Source: Prosthecobacter sp.
Lineage (GTDB): Bacteria > Verrucomicrobiota > Verrucomicrobiia > Verrucomicrobiales > Verrucomicrobiaceae
Assembly: GCF_020439865.1 (NCBI RefSeq)
Contig: NZ_JAGRPF010000095.1
Span: 26,921-90,920, forward strand
Direction: 5' to 3'
Length of the DNA stretch: 64,000 bases
Shown one piece after another: positions 27,001 through 28,399 of this stretch; positions within the stretch are counted from its first letter, which is position 1, and each line of letters begins with the position of its first letter. The notes under the pieces were generated by a model that was not told the origin of the DNA, did not search any database, and saw only the letters and a program-made list of their open reading frames with translations. The translations under genes and the position numbers were made by a program.

Positions 27001-27659
27001 ACGTCGAGGTGATCGATGGTGTTCTAGCCGGCCGCACCTTTGACATCGACACCGCCGCATCGTCAGGCAGCACGCTGGTTCTTAGCGCAGGAGCAGACTC
27101 ACGTTTGGCTGCCGCACGGATTCGCATTCATCCGCATCGGACGCTTGGAGCGCTTCTTCCTGTCACAAGCTTGCAGGCCGCTACCAAGGCGGACGAGGCT
27201 GATCGCGTCCTGTTCTTTGACAGCGCGACCGGCCAGTTCCAGATCAACTGGGTGAATGCCACGAACGGCGCCGCTCAATGGGTGCGTGACGGATCGCTTG
27301 CGGATGACTCCGCGCGCATCATCCCGCCACAGACAGGCATGCTTGTACAGATCCGCAGCACGCCGGCCACGTTCACGTCCCTCGGAGAAGTCCGCAGTGC
27401 TCCGTTCGCCCTGCCGCAGACTGCTGGCACGCATCTCCTCGGCACGGGCGTTGCCCTGCCGCAGGCCCCAGGCGCACAGCCTTTCACCGCCGGTTCACGT
27501 CTCCGTCTCTGGAATGGTGACACAGATCCTGCATCCGCCTCCTATCAGAACTTCCTGCTCAATGATCAATCTCAGTGGATCGACGAAGCCACAGGCCTCG
27601 AGGTCACCACTCAGCCGCTGCTCGAGTCCTTCCGCGCCTTCTTTCTGGTGAAACCTTGA
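1..27659 (+). CDS. Giant secreted/surface mosaic protein with SdrD_B-like and Ig-like (He_PIG) repeats, 5' partial
   Basis: The frame is open from nt 3 with no stop before the first ATG at 21, so the real N-terminus and any signal peptide lie outside the window; 9212 residues are counted from that ATG. In order: beta-rich start (to about nt 600); 8 SdrD_B-like modules ('GNLVWNDANNSG...EAGVSGVLVELL' type); Ig-like repeat; HAF-like segment; 2 SdrD_B; 7 Ig-like with a PA14 domain inside one; SdrD_B; CBM-like domain; 2 SdrD_B; 9 Ig-like with LamG inside one; SdrD_B; unknown beta domain; 3 SdrD_B; unknown domain; 2 SdrD_B; 8 Ig-like; 2 SdrD_B; propeller-like segment; 11 SdrD_B; TSP3-like linker; C-terminal beta region ending in 'FFLVKP'. 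Repeated Asp/Asn runs suggest calcium binding. The likely role is a very long adhesin or surface fibre; ligand, sorting route and function are inferred only. There is no LPXTG or PEP-CTERM tail. Confidence 0.93.
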   Translation, partial: VLKITAMDIDPASGLIFAIHRREDASKSNTLLDVLFQIDPDTGMHVEDAFGAGVDYVVVGTNALSTALYDIDDISFLPRTGELFAVANDSVTGFGDMDHLVKIDPLTGAVTDIGRIVIAGTTTGIDDVGGLNFDAAEVLRATTGSGGTAVTNNILWQIDPTTGAATRQVSLTATFAAYTDYQALACAATPGVIPQTPSQVVQTALSGSIGDTVFADKNANGVRDAGEPGLSGVKVTVSNGTLTKTAVSDGLGRYRVFGLTANGGAPWTVSVNLATLPADWVATTPPELQRTLPANGAQIDDADFGFIPPDPNGGSIRGVTWLDFNQDAVVDVTEPFLGSITVRLYRDLNNNGTIESSDLLMRQALSDVNGAYAFSGLGAAKYLVDVVESTLPTGVLLVSGPSTLSLTTGLNRITLAAAQNITNANFGHNHSGSIGDRVFYDTNFDGVQDLDGADNILGNADDEPGIASIGVSLYSDDNANGKVDATERILRSTTTDSSGYYLLDHLPAGRYVVRVEEQHVPAPSTSPNAGRFDTMLPTTGEEIAVDLPAAGSVLTVDFGFGELALIEGSVFHDVNSDGLRSIGEPGLPNVAVTVAGTALSGGAVSRTVNSTGDGSYEILVVPGSYTVSYLTTDPDIPSTLTRLTTPTSYHMNLVGGNEIEDVNFGRDHAGVAAGTVYADANASGSRQSGESGLTDVLVELYDSTGTSLLAEYVTGVDGVYRFEGLANAVHLIKVRSDSLPMGYSTTPTADPVAPLDGNATVTITNGGTVSGLDFGYSIPATVFALSGRVWNDGGQGGGVAGDGVINGTEPGISGVMVQALVDSNNDGTTDDTLTLTTDASGNFSFTGIATGSKVTLVAHGGSLITQGYTQTGDPDATKDQQTVITSLTADVNGRNFGYRQQFSSVAGRVVVGNGDGVAQAGETGLSGVTVTLTYAGNDTIPGTADDQTYTTTTNATGAYSFANLLPGDYFVTHTSAATYYPWNDVDGVVPDNISVALETNQNLTGQDFEVARLQLGNLVWNDANNSGTHDAGEAGVSGVLVELLSAGADNAVGGSGADADTLVGTANTDSSGLYNFTGMAPGQYFVRVTPPVSLPFTSGTPVTEDDQVDNDNNGSQPDGAGRYLISPVFSLVVGTESVTNGDVDPNSEMTIDFGLSKCSTFMLSPSPLPSGTAGTAYNVALSVSGGAGPYVYSVVGSMPDGMSLSSDGVISGIPTAAGGASVIFSVTDANGCESTFNRTLLVAPASGSCPDNLGRTTGLNYLVTRIGRDVFGGETQSEGNCVYNMSPDGRWITGIRFGLKTRGFVMNTLSLKTVDVPLVNSSHPYAMGGDVNDSGNVVGYEKWTQGSKFNVIPWFYNQATGVVTRLITPYDNNPSVYALPCALTADSAYAFGTVDPDGPSGPLVTQGGWWNVNSRVWTAISGVREVLDASADGTKLLVVDSSGVGKVISGSPAGGWGTTVVSFAGGSLRGGRISPNGRYVGSSQRIAGVPVPFVYDTQSSARTNLPRVLPQDGLGGVVGAISDTGRVLGSIYSKSSSGSFAVLWDSPTTAYTRISDLLISDGHTAQDSAFASWNVYNGGDGISADGNTLGVYGNNPSAIEDSIVFQRVPAAESRLCLGNAVWEDTDRDGVKDLGEPGVAGAVVRLFHPGADGVRGGTGVNADYEVAPAITTTSSGAYVFSDVAPGVYYVQVTPTASLPSTSGVVVPFDNGINNDNNGLQPGGPGTPLYSPLITLAPGTEPMNDGDTNPNTELSVDFGLNDGVDVGDLVFADLNNNGVFDAATESGIPNITVQLLDGGTNAVILTAVTGADGRYQFGACAPGTYRVRVPTPSATYSLASAAVNLDNGVDNDSNGVQTGGSGGAALSPLITLAPGTEPGSSGGTSFENTIDFGFRACPAIVVSSTTLAPGIVGTAYSQVMSASNGAAPYTWSIVSGSLPDGLTLGSDGTISGTPTGETNGVGGSTVTMRVMDANTCYKDQEVNIKVCPVITLNPATLPAPLIGVPYSQNLTISGTSASPAVFSVTGLPSWLFLDPNTGVLSGTPINSTSVTFTVTATDANLCSGSRSYTLPPVCPTITIDPAVPPAAKVGVAYSQTLTASPSSGLTGQYYSGSNFNTLVLTRQDAQIGFNWGTGSPDASIPANQFSVRWSGFIRPTTTGTYTFQTTSDDGVRLWVNNTLIIDHWQDQSATSFTATITLPAGAVVPVRMEYYENAGDAVAGLEWSGPTHSMQPVTGWLGYVWSVASGSLPAGLALDADTGVIQGTPTVANGVGVNVTIRATDPNGCSGTRVMPIQVCPVINLTPSALPPATVGLQYSQTLGATGGAAPYQFSVASGTLPAWCTLNSTTGELSGTPPDNSLVTFTARVTDSNGCTGTQAYTLDPRCPTLDLTPATLAKATVGTSYSQTLAATGGTAPYTYALSSGTLPDGLALSNDGVISGTPTTQNAQGTSITVRIADAEGCLGFATRQMQVCPVITLAPATLPAPVIGRAYSTTISASGSNATPMTWSGASLPAWLSIDSATGALSGTATSTAPVTFTLTGADANGCEGSREYTLTPVCPTITLGGPPPPNGYLITSYSHSITADGGTGPYSFTLVSGSMPPGLTMTSDGAVSGTPTTLGSYTVTVRATDAYNCQSAVTSVTFLIKGMAIGNQVWIDMNDDGLRGSKESGVPNLRMQLWSPGINGVMDNGGGDDVMIGSAITTDANGLYLFNNLPPGVYYVRIPTPPTFYPKVSTNQVALDNGVNNDNNGLQVASGDPVVTPLITLSPGTEPGSGVDGDDTDADSSIDIGFSNFNPCQITNLIDNPSFEFQGLPNTTGTPTTVFGYDGSGTSFGSNINAFQWLGGTNGNSGLGEPVQRVQVISGNNGSRVSWMESMKSRHGKRMMLMQGTNSCVSLRPAGGGGWSTVLQPGKEYELSVWASSASAGAASILWDLGANAQIFQIIAGATPGIYQYYTVPQGEMSATGPGEQQCCGYSGGTVSYPAFGASDYNGWTESSANSLQPVWRQFTYRFRIANAATQSQIDTASIVLSGGSSTNPVAADLVYLCQVSPSATLTIGNLVWNDANKNGVRDTGAFSEIGIGSVAVDLFSSTNDVAGDADDLLIRSTTTSPTGAYSFTGLADGKYVVRITPPASIPATGGNVVTLDNGINNDNNGSQPGGPGTYIYSPVITLAIGSEAINDGDTNPDTELTIDFGLFTGIQLGNQLFIDANNDGVFSSGTESGAGSGIAVELLDGSADTVIASTTTNSSGVYGFTVYQPGAYRVRIPTAPAAYPLASGVADGSDNGEDNDSNALQPGGIGTATISPVITLTAAGEPGSTGNSNIENTIDFGFRGCPAITISPGTVAVATQYAAYNPLTLTSSGGAGGYAYTISNGSLPSGMTLTNGGIISGTPGAAAAPGNYTFTVRSTDSQGCAGTQVYTMTLMNAIVTVTPATLPAATQYAAYTQNLQASGGTSPYTWSFGPSALSGAAAWWPGENGAAELVAGNNGALMNGVAFTTGLVGRAFSFDGSDDYMQVADQSVMRPSQITLEAWVRQGAASPSGDRVLIAKTSNIGSPANGYGLTQISGGNTVRFWINGTTSVASTSEFVDAALTTNAWNHVVATYDLTMLRIYVNGVQISSKPFTTAINHASQPLVIGGSATAGTAWTGALDEPVIYNRALTVGEALARYNITNSGNNGMPAGLTLDATTGVLSGTPTAVPSNYPFTVRASDLYSGVGVRSYTLTVSCPAIDITPKTLSDATQYAAYTNVTLSAAGGTAPYQWDISSGALPTGMSLSSAGVISGTPGSAPGSYAFTARARDANNCVSTQALSVRVVCPPITLTPATLADAQQFASYSAVLLDGTGGSAPYTFSIQSGALPAGMSLTNAGLISGTPTATPGDYTVVIRGTDSVACSGTRSYTVRVTCPVIAISPSTLSNGRQYQAYSQTLSASGGNPAYTWALESGALPAGLTLSTTGIISGTPTAAPGAYSFRVKATDSFGCTGSRDCTIIFDCPLITVTPTVLPQATTTEAYSQQLTASGGTTPYTWSLASGSLPSGITLSSAGVISGTTTAVGSFNFTAQVSDLNGCVKQQTLALGVNCAAITITPASLPAATVGSAYSQQLATTGGVGTKTWSRTAGSFPTGMSISPSGLISGTPTSTAGNYSVTIQAMDQNNCPGTINYILALECPTVTITPTTPPNGTVGVAYSTTLSASGATGPYTWSLPGGSIPPGLSMNPSGVISGTPTTPGSYNFTVEARGVYACVGSATIHLTIDCPTLALSPASIASGYRGVAYSQTVSSSGGIGPYTYSLVAGSLPSGVTLNTTSGVISGTPTATGSYSFTLRSQDSAGCSGTRDYILVINGLSLGNLVWDDLDQSGTRDAGEPGISGVSLQLFSTTDTVIGNGDDVSQGTTSTDGTGAYAFTGLAPGRYYVRISTPPAAEPLSSGPQVTADNGVDNDNNGSQPGGKGTTVTSPVVTLAVGREPGDVAGGADADNSIDFAFRAVPASVANLLEYDLNAASGGLPAPPSFKNPCIVNAAKIQIEDDMNGLTDISEPTNNGPIRTGALSRRMRDWDAAYDTSYDVAPTTLLKRPDSLWIRFDMDPTSNGNMGNLLFDVFRVGTTAPVQGKAILSWKDGGVIRSAVTSTFNLPATASWYSLNLTWDSFLGGATALPTGTELAGKSFMIEVYLWGGDGGGYIDIDNILLQGAATCSPPTLSIGDFVWADSNGNGIKNPREPGLPNLTVELLSPGADNLTNTGDDQPVATTTTDANGYYLFAGLPAGKYFVRIPTPDPLWPVASPGVNLDNGVDNDSNGVQPGGSGTAVSSPVIDLALNKEPGNLASGGNQEMTVDFGFSAALSLGNFVFSDANNNGVVDSGETGVSGAKMELFSSTDSTVNNGDDVKVGATFTTGADGLYSFTGLSAGKYYVKLTPPITHPRRSSISSNADNGIDNDSNGVTQSSSGAPIYSPMITLSALTEPGNLLAPFGGNSDNTIDFGLRPTFCSIGNLVYKDGNNNGVYDSGEGVGGVRVELLDSSGVFVASTTTSTGSSTRGRYLFTKVIPGSYYVRIPASEFASGKALVNTVSIYPASPTDSGIDDNIVGNDDGIDNAQPSVNGISSALITLSDNGEPTNSAGESGAFNTLDDADDANGDMTIDFGFKSSGPSATGCYHYQLADANRDGVLDMIADWTPDQAYDFNYTPGIAHLDNLDMIYDAALTRLSLDLTLNQIGAAKVDALWFLVSTGSNPATADHAVVYVDGLTRSSPNVTIYRYDPALGYQSWQTAANLLVSSIDGSTTASDILLKKVTETGSSVRFQLVIDASRVNNATNWSAIGVDGATWEGLETGGSTGVVLRLVDLTSGPTYDANGALTSFSYTPDNTTEQAFETDAAGVFTIATEPCSISPWVSLGNLVWNDANNNGQRDTGELGISGATVQLFSPGADNLIGGSGADADSQVGASIVTSSTGGYAFANLVPGKYYVRVTPPVSIPGAGGVVVTLDNDVDNDNNGSQPAGPGSFVYSPVIDLAVGAEPATAVDGDGTNGNNTIDIGLFTGITVGDLVWNDSNNNGLKESTEAGVSGVQVDLMSPGADNAVGGTGSNADTVIQTTSTLSSGAYSFKVYTSGNYYVRLTPPASYSLASSAVVTADNGVNNDNNGSQPGGAGSFVNSMVFQLTAGGEPGSSGVTNNENTIDFGLHSCPSISITPTALADAMKGTSYSNTFGAAGGNSPYTWSISSGTLPTGLSLSTSGAMTGTITAAPATYNFTVRVVDSAGCAATQPTSLRVVCPVLTMSPTSLAPLAQNSVFSQQFSASGGASPYTYSRASGTIPLGLSLSSGGLLSGTVTGAPGSYTFVIRATDANGCVVDSSITWTITCPTISISPSALPAATQYASYPAQTLTASNGTAPYAWSFTGTLPAGMSLSSGGILSGTPSSAPGTYNITVTATDANGCARSSVYAVVVNCPSIAISAPTFPNGTKSVEYPNQQITASGGTAPYSWSIASGALPAGLSLSSSGLISGTPSATPGTYSFTVRATDGVNCASTRALQIVIACPTMSIGPVPLPSGVQYASYSQTLVAGGGTAPYTWTLASGVLPTGLTLSSGGVLSGTPTSLGSSTFTVRATDAENCAVTQAYTFTVDYPPITILPPTLQDATRLVPYFQQITASGGTSPYTFSKLTGNLPSGFSISSSGVISGTTSAAPGTYSFTVQALDANNAPGTQPYTITVLCPDFIISPSTLTNGIVGTSYSASLNATGGSAPYVWSVVSGTLPPGLSLSSTGLISGTPTQATTASFTVEARDAFNCVKTKLYTLAVNCPSINITPSSLPSAYYATAYSRQLSATGGTGPYTWSVIAGSPPAGITMSSSGLISGTPQVYGTASFTVRTTDANNCSSTQSYSLLVKGLSLGDVVYEDTNFNGLRDNGEPGIKDVTVELWDPGADHAIGGSGPDSDLMLTSTITGALGQYHFDNLQPGTFFLRVLMPTVLNIPGGNPVNLDNGVDNDNNSASQPGGAGNPVFSPVITLTTGGEPTADDGDPDTDYTIDFGIFRGMNVGNLVWQDTNDNGIRDNGESGIGGVAMEIWFVGADGFIGGTDDVLLKTTTTDADGAYLFTALPPLKVYVRIPTPPASQPLSSSVTAFSDNGVDNDDNGHQVNGGAVYSPVITLTAADEPGTGGGTYDETTIDFGFLNVTPTVYVSATQADDIQAFDASSGLYKGSLVSGFGNSRSQGNADYGDVPYAMELGQDGNWYVAHYGASNLRKISPAGTDLGPVLDNSTASVSLIAQFAIGPDGNFYVADVNGGRIVRFQGPSGTTPGAPIGTAPYTFITQSGVEDINFGPDGNLYLVIQTNNEREVRRYSTTTGDLLNSIVTDTQLVDMVPGGQSIALISGIDIEGNTLYGLNRSDGEVFSLDLSTPTSPGLPQLIATLSSAGKGAVDTRDVEFNPANNHLYIAGYHWGKPVNAGTYTSGSLLSIDVAGAPNGTVSVFEVPIPRPPGPNNEIWAGPRDLAIGRPFAPQPDSVSIGSLVWNDLDADGVQDANENGIASVRVELWRDMNGDSADGAEVLVGWTYTDSNGHYYFSGEAPGVYQVVIPESNFVDGLPLAGSGYSSPISSIVDDQVDGDDSGRQPGGPKTLVKSPLITLTPGDEPVGNGTTGAEHSRGGELDNYTIDANGDMTVDFGFVEPGIMGIGNLVFVDANGNNRFDVGEGRDDAVVELYRWGDTPGVTQPVATTVTANGGLFLFSNLWQGQYFIHLPALQFESSGSLRGLFSLPGFSVGDDDTGEDSLDTDTPWVTGVSSGLINLVRDEAPTDDTIETGFDSATDLDDFNINLTVDIGLFRPVALGNLIFADDNSSGHYETGEGLPGVRLELYTDTQFPGVDDPLAFTTSDADGRYGFDFLRPGNYIVHIPASQFMSEGPLYQRISILEGLVGDDDVGEDGVNNGDPAVNGVSSLVISLYPGNAPTDDSGETGFEHTSDNQIDAAVDLTIDFGFQTPVGVGNLVYVDNNENGFADVGEGVDGVTVELYRGNQTPGYGVPLFSQITSNGGKYFFDSLPAGDYIVHIPYFEFEPGHPLNGLSSSAGVSNVTSPVDDDTPDNENGIDDPTPFLNGISSSVITLGVNTEPTDAGGESGAFNDIDSFDDDNFNLTIDFGFAPSNPNGVGVGNLVFVDLNGNGVFDAGEGIDGVKVQLFSAAADPLTATPLSTVITSNGGSYLFSNLVEGDYKVFIPPSEFAAGKPLSGWRSLPGDGGDNGIDDNQDENGVDVADPSVSGIGSVAFHLAPDEEPINSLGEFGYNAFVDDVNDDNTDLTIDFGFFRSVAVGNLVFIDANYNGRADAGEGASDVTLELYVEGAVVPFDAPVATTTTGSDGSYLFSDLTPGRYFVRVPAWQFDFGGTLYNQASVYGTQAEDDNVGEDGIDDGNPSLNGIQTAVFELDAANAPTGSQEPGFQGSSDDLEDAATNLTIDLGFVPRVAVGNLIFSDDNNDGIFDPNIEYGIDGVTVELWSNQTGATSAIASTTTYGGGIYNFNVAPGSYYVRVPASNFAEGGSLAALVPSKPAGSGEITSTAGDDDVGQDGYTTGAAPIDGVRTPLFTVLPGMAPSFDDTETGFLSESDDFDELNVDLTVDLGFSPKPLSVGNLVFRDLNGNGVYDGSDFGMAGVKVRLYRIGDDPADGGTTPVMETTTDIDGTYLLRAYQAGQYFVHIPASEFGSGAALAGTSSSPGFGNDDGTDDDANEDGLDAASPASTGVSSILFELDYGVEPLDGSGESGFLAARDAYNDDDTDLTIDFGFTGGVLPDLMSIGNLVFVDANNNGVADIGEGVSGVWMLLYAGSGTAGSSSSIRSTYTDADGRYMFANLSPGTYTVHVAADNFKGSVSINGGPVGPGPLFRKISLRGHQTTVGDDNLGEDGIDTQNPEQVGITAPPVTLTTNAAPAGALEGGFQGASDDATDNRADLTIDFGFATRLGVGNLVFRDANADGKFQSGVDSGIAGIQLELVYINGSTSQESVVGVATTNANGAYILYGPPAIAPDAYKVRIPASQFTAASPLSFLVPSVLSTSGNDDNLNQNAQPATNPETTGVFTASFPLTEGSAPIDADGREAGYDKTADNADDANNDLTIDFGLKPKAIMVGNLVFRDVNANGTFEAGIDLPMPNVTVRLFQQAQAVTDTPVSEAVTAANGTYMLYAQSAAAYYVHIPAAMFGVGAPLDGMQSVAGSGNVLTTSNADTDKDDRFDENGTDSATPGTTGISSGIINLAYGSMPLNSTPTANSGENGFESFMDDAADSSGMMTIDFGFEVPSGQAASVHLQRSLAGNDSTTSSAPATFTSWQSLNGLNGLDNPDDDPDVDGLTNLMEYALGTSPTDGLGVARFGLENNVTTGSVDALVTRPAGEHRDLRYILEGSSDLVTWVAVGITPVVKVNADQSETLHFSQVESAFDGAARGFLRLKVALDADLDGTPEANAFSAVQGWSRRQFPVGRQTLSMPLLPPAVYAGQVVSVHGRNITINTNGVDIRTQLVNGVSYYVEVIDGVLAGRTFDIDTAASSGSTLVLSAGADSRLAAARIRIHPHRTLGALLPVTSLQAATKADEADRVLFFDSATGQFQINWVNATNGAAQWVRDGSLADDSARIIPPQTGMLVQIRSTPATFTSLGEVRSAPFALPQTAGTHLLGTGVALPQAPGAQPFTAGSRLRLWNGDTDPASASYQNFLLNDQSQWIDEATGLEVTTQPLLESFRAFFLVKP
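622..3470 (+). repeat. SdrD_B-like block 1 (8 divergent modules)
   Basis: Modules start near nt 622, 943, 1296, 1690, 2010, 2350, 2710 and 3040. Each opens with a variant of 'G-hydrophobic-V-W/F-x-D-x-N-x-[ND]-G', then 'E-x-G-hydrophobic-x-[GD]-V' and a YxF.GL.PG.Y segment. They are more divergent from each other than the late modules. The family is known from Gram-positive Sdr adhesins (CnaB-like fold, often Ca-binding). Confidence 0.8.
3770..4845 (+). other. HAF-like repeat domain inside the giant protein
   Basis: About residues 1250-1608. It consists of repeated short beta units such as 'SPDGRWITGIRFG', 'SPNGRYVGSSQR' and 'SADGNTLGVYGNN' alternating with 'GFVMNT', 'WWNVNS' and 'PFVYDT'. 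This resembles extracellular HAF/WD-like propeller repeats. It sits between an Ig-like repeat and an SdrD_B pair. The family assignment is by pattern only. Confidence 0.5.
5683..7930 (+). repeat. Ig-like (He_PIG) block of 7 repeats with a PA14 domain inside the third
   Basis: Repeats start at 'CP-x-I-x-hydrophobic' near nt 5685, 5955, 6210, 6880, 7140, 7410 and 7670. The common core is 'AYSQTL.A.GG.APYTWS..SG.LP.GL.L...G.ISGTPT', and each repeat ends with 'D.NGC'. The third repeat is split by a PA14-type domain at about 6304-6705 ('LTGQYYSGSNF', 'GTYTFQTTSDDGVRLWVN', 'IIDHWQDQ'), after which 'YVWSVASGSLPAGL' resumes the Ig-like core. Confidence 0.82.
8390..9155 (+). other. Carbohydrate-binding/jelly-roll-like domain inside the giant protein
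   Basis: About residues 2791-3045. It begins 'NLIDNPSFEFQG', the usual opening of CBM4/DUF642-type beta-sandwich domains, has 'LQPGKEYELSVWAS' in the middle and ends 'ASIVLSGGSSTN'. It lies between two SdrD_B modules. A sugar-binding role is possible from the fold class, but no binding residues can be assigned. Confidence 0.5.
10003..13020 (+). repeat. Ig-like (He_PIG) block of 9 repeats with a LamG domain inside the second
   Basis: Repeats start near nt 10003, 10270, 11177, 11445, 11710, 11975, 12235, 12500 and 12760, with a period of about 264 nt outside the interrupted one. The second repeat contains a concanavalin-like/LamG-type domain at about 10390-11020 ('AAAWWPGENGAAE', 'FDGSDDYMQVAD', 'ITLEAWVRQG', 'WNHVVATYD', 'GALDEPVIYNRAL'). 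The Ig-like frame resumes with 'MPAGLTLDATTGVLSGTPT'. Confidence 0.83.
13455..14085 (+). other. Unknown beta-rich domain inside the giant protein (first)
   Basis: About residues 4479-4689, starting 'SVANLLEYDLNAASGG' and ending 'GGYIDIDNILLQGAA'. The ending and the 'SWYSLNLTWDSF' strand resemble galactose-binding-type beta-sandwiches. I do not recognise a family. It is followed at once by an SdrD_B module. Confidence 0.4.
15440..16150 (+). other. Unknown domain inside the giant protein (second)
   Basis: About residues 5141-5377, starting 'GCYHYQLADANRDGVLDM' and containing 'DALWFLVSTGSNPATAD' and 'VTIYRYDPALGYQSW'. It looks globular and beta-rich. No family is recognised. It is flanked by SdrD_B modules on both sides. 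Confidence 0.4.
17030..19130 (+). repeat. Ig-like (He_PIG) block of 8 uninterrupted repeats
   Basis: Repeats start near nt 17031, 17296, 17557, 17822, 18086, 18346, 18614 and 18876, so the period is 260-268 nt (about 88 residues). Each has the 'CPxIxI' opening and the 'D.NNC' ending, except the repeat at 18346, which has 'DYPPIT' and 'DANNAPG' and so lacks both cysteines. Confidence 0.85.
19990..20985 (+). other. NHL/beta-propeller-like segment inside the giant protein
   Basis: About residues 6657-6988. Four or more short units of the type 'ELGQDGNWYVAHYGASNL', 'AIGPDGNFYVADVNGG' and 'NFGPDGNLYLV' are typical of NHL/SMP-30-like propeller blades. The segment ends with 'GPRDLAIGRPF', after which the eleven-module SdrD_B tail begins. 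Confidence 0.6.
20985..26325 (+). repeat. SdrD_B-like tail of 11 long, closely related modules
   Basis: Modules begin near nt 20990, 21487, 21950, 22414, 22910, 23385, 23846, 24332, 24830, 25326 and 25816, so the period is 461-498 nt. Each runs 'GNLVFxDxNxNG', 'YFVHIPxSxF', an acid run of the type 'GDDDxGEDGxD', then 'PTDDxxETGF' and 'DLTIDFGF'. They are more alike and longer than the early modules, which suggests later expansion. Confidence 0.85.
26335..27659 (+). other. C-terminal region of the giant protein
   Basis: It opens with a Ca-binding TSP3-like linker ('DNPDDDPDVDGLTNLME', then 'YALGTSPTDG') typical of Verrucomicrobia exoproteins. A beta-rich region of about 270 residues follows ('GQVVSVHGRNITINTNG', 'IHPHRTLGALLP', 'IIPPQTGMLVQIRST', 'SQWIDEATG'). 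It resembles the verrucomicrobial family I remember as TIGR02597; that name is from memory and unverified. It may be an export or anchoring domain, which is inference. Confidence 0.5.
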
Positions 27660-27739
27660 GGTCGGATGCAGTGAATTTTGCCGAAGCGTGATTTTTTGCG
27701 TTTTGTGTTTTGGCAATCCCGGCGCATTTCTTTGTCCGC

Positions 27740-28366
27740 ATGACACCGCGCCTTCCGCTTCTTCTCCTCGCGTTGACGCTCAGCAGTTGCACCACGGTGA
27801 AGACTGTGGGCAACAGTGGTTTCCGTTACGGGCGTCAGTTCTTTACCCAGCAGGTTCCGCAGGCCGCCCGGCACGTGCATGGCCGCGTCATGGGCTGGTT
27901 CGGACCACGGGACAATTCATTCTGGTATGCGGACGAGATGACCGGCAAGCCGAGCGTCGTCATCAATCTCGGCGAGCAGATGGTGTATCTCTTCAAAGGC
28001 GGTGAACTCGCCGGAGGGTCTCCCATTTCCTCCGGCGCAGAGGGTTATGACACCAAACCTGGCAGCTATCGCGTCATCGAGAAGGACATCGACCACAAGT
28101 CCTCAATCTACGGCGACTACGAGGACTACGAGGGCAACGTGATCATGCAGAACATCAACAACCGGGTTGATCCGAAGCCACCTGGCACGCGCTTCGAAGG
28201 CGCGAAGATGTACTACTTCATGCGCATCTACGGGGGCGTGGGCATGCACAAGGGGTATCTGCCCGGCTACGCCGCCTCCCACGGCTGCATCCGGCTCCCC
28301 GGCCACATGGCGGAGAAGTTTTACTCAGCCGTGCCGATGGGCACGCCGGTCGAGGTCGTGCCGTGA
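27740..28366 (+). CDS. L,D-transpeptidase (YkuD family) lipoprotein
   Basis: 208 residues from the ATG at 27740, chosen because it starts a lipoprotein signal ('RLPLLLLALTLSSC', lipid-modified Cys17); the longer frame would need a TTG at 27710. The YkuD core follows from about residue 70 ('KPSVVINLGEQMVYLF'). The catalytic set is visible: His170 in 'GVGMHKGYLPG' and His181-Gly-Cys183-Ile-Arg185 in 'SHGCIRLPG'. Enzymes of this family make 3-3 peptidoglycan cross-links or attach proteins to peptidoglycan, with Cys183 as nucleophile. The gene lies 80 nt after the giant exoprotein and converges on the DUF4175-like gene. No terminator is evident in the 33-nt gap after it. Confidence 0.9.
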   Translation: MTPRLPLLLLALTLSSCTTVKTVGNSGFRYGRQFFTQQVPQAARHVHGRVMGWFGPRDNSFWYADEMTGKPSVVINLGEQMVYLFKGGELAGGSPISSGAEGYDTKPGSYRVIEKDIDHKSSIYGDYEDYEGNVIMQNINNRVDPKPPGTRFEGAKMYYFMRIYGGVGMHKGYLPGYAASHGCIRLPGHMAEKFYSAVPMGTPVEVVP

Positions 28367-28399
28367 GGCGGGATAACGAACGTTGATTTCTGGCGAGTG

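Noticed and set aside
27710..27739. Upstream TTG start for the L,D-transpeptidase
   Set aside because: It would add ten residues in front of a clear lipoprotein signal peptide; the ATG at 27740 is preferred.
27660..27739. T-rich spacer after the giant gene considered as a terminator
   Set aside because: It has T runs but no G+C-rich hairpin before them.
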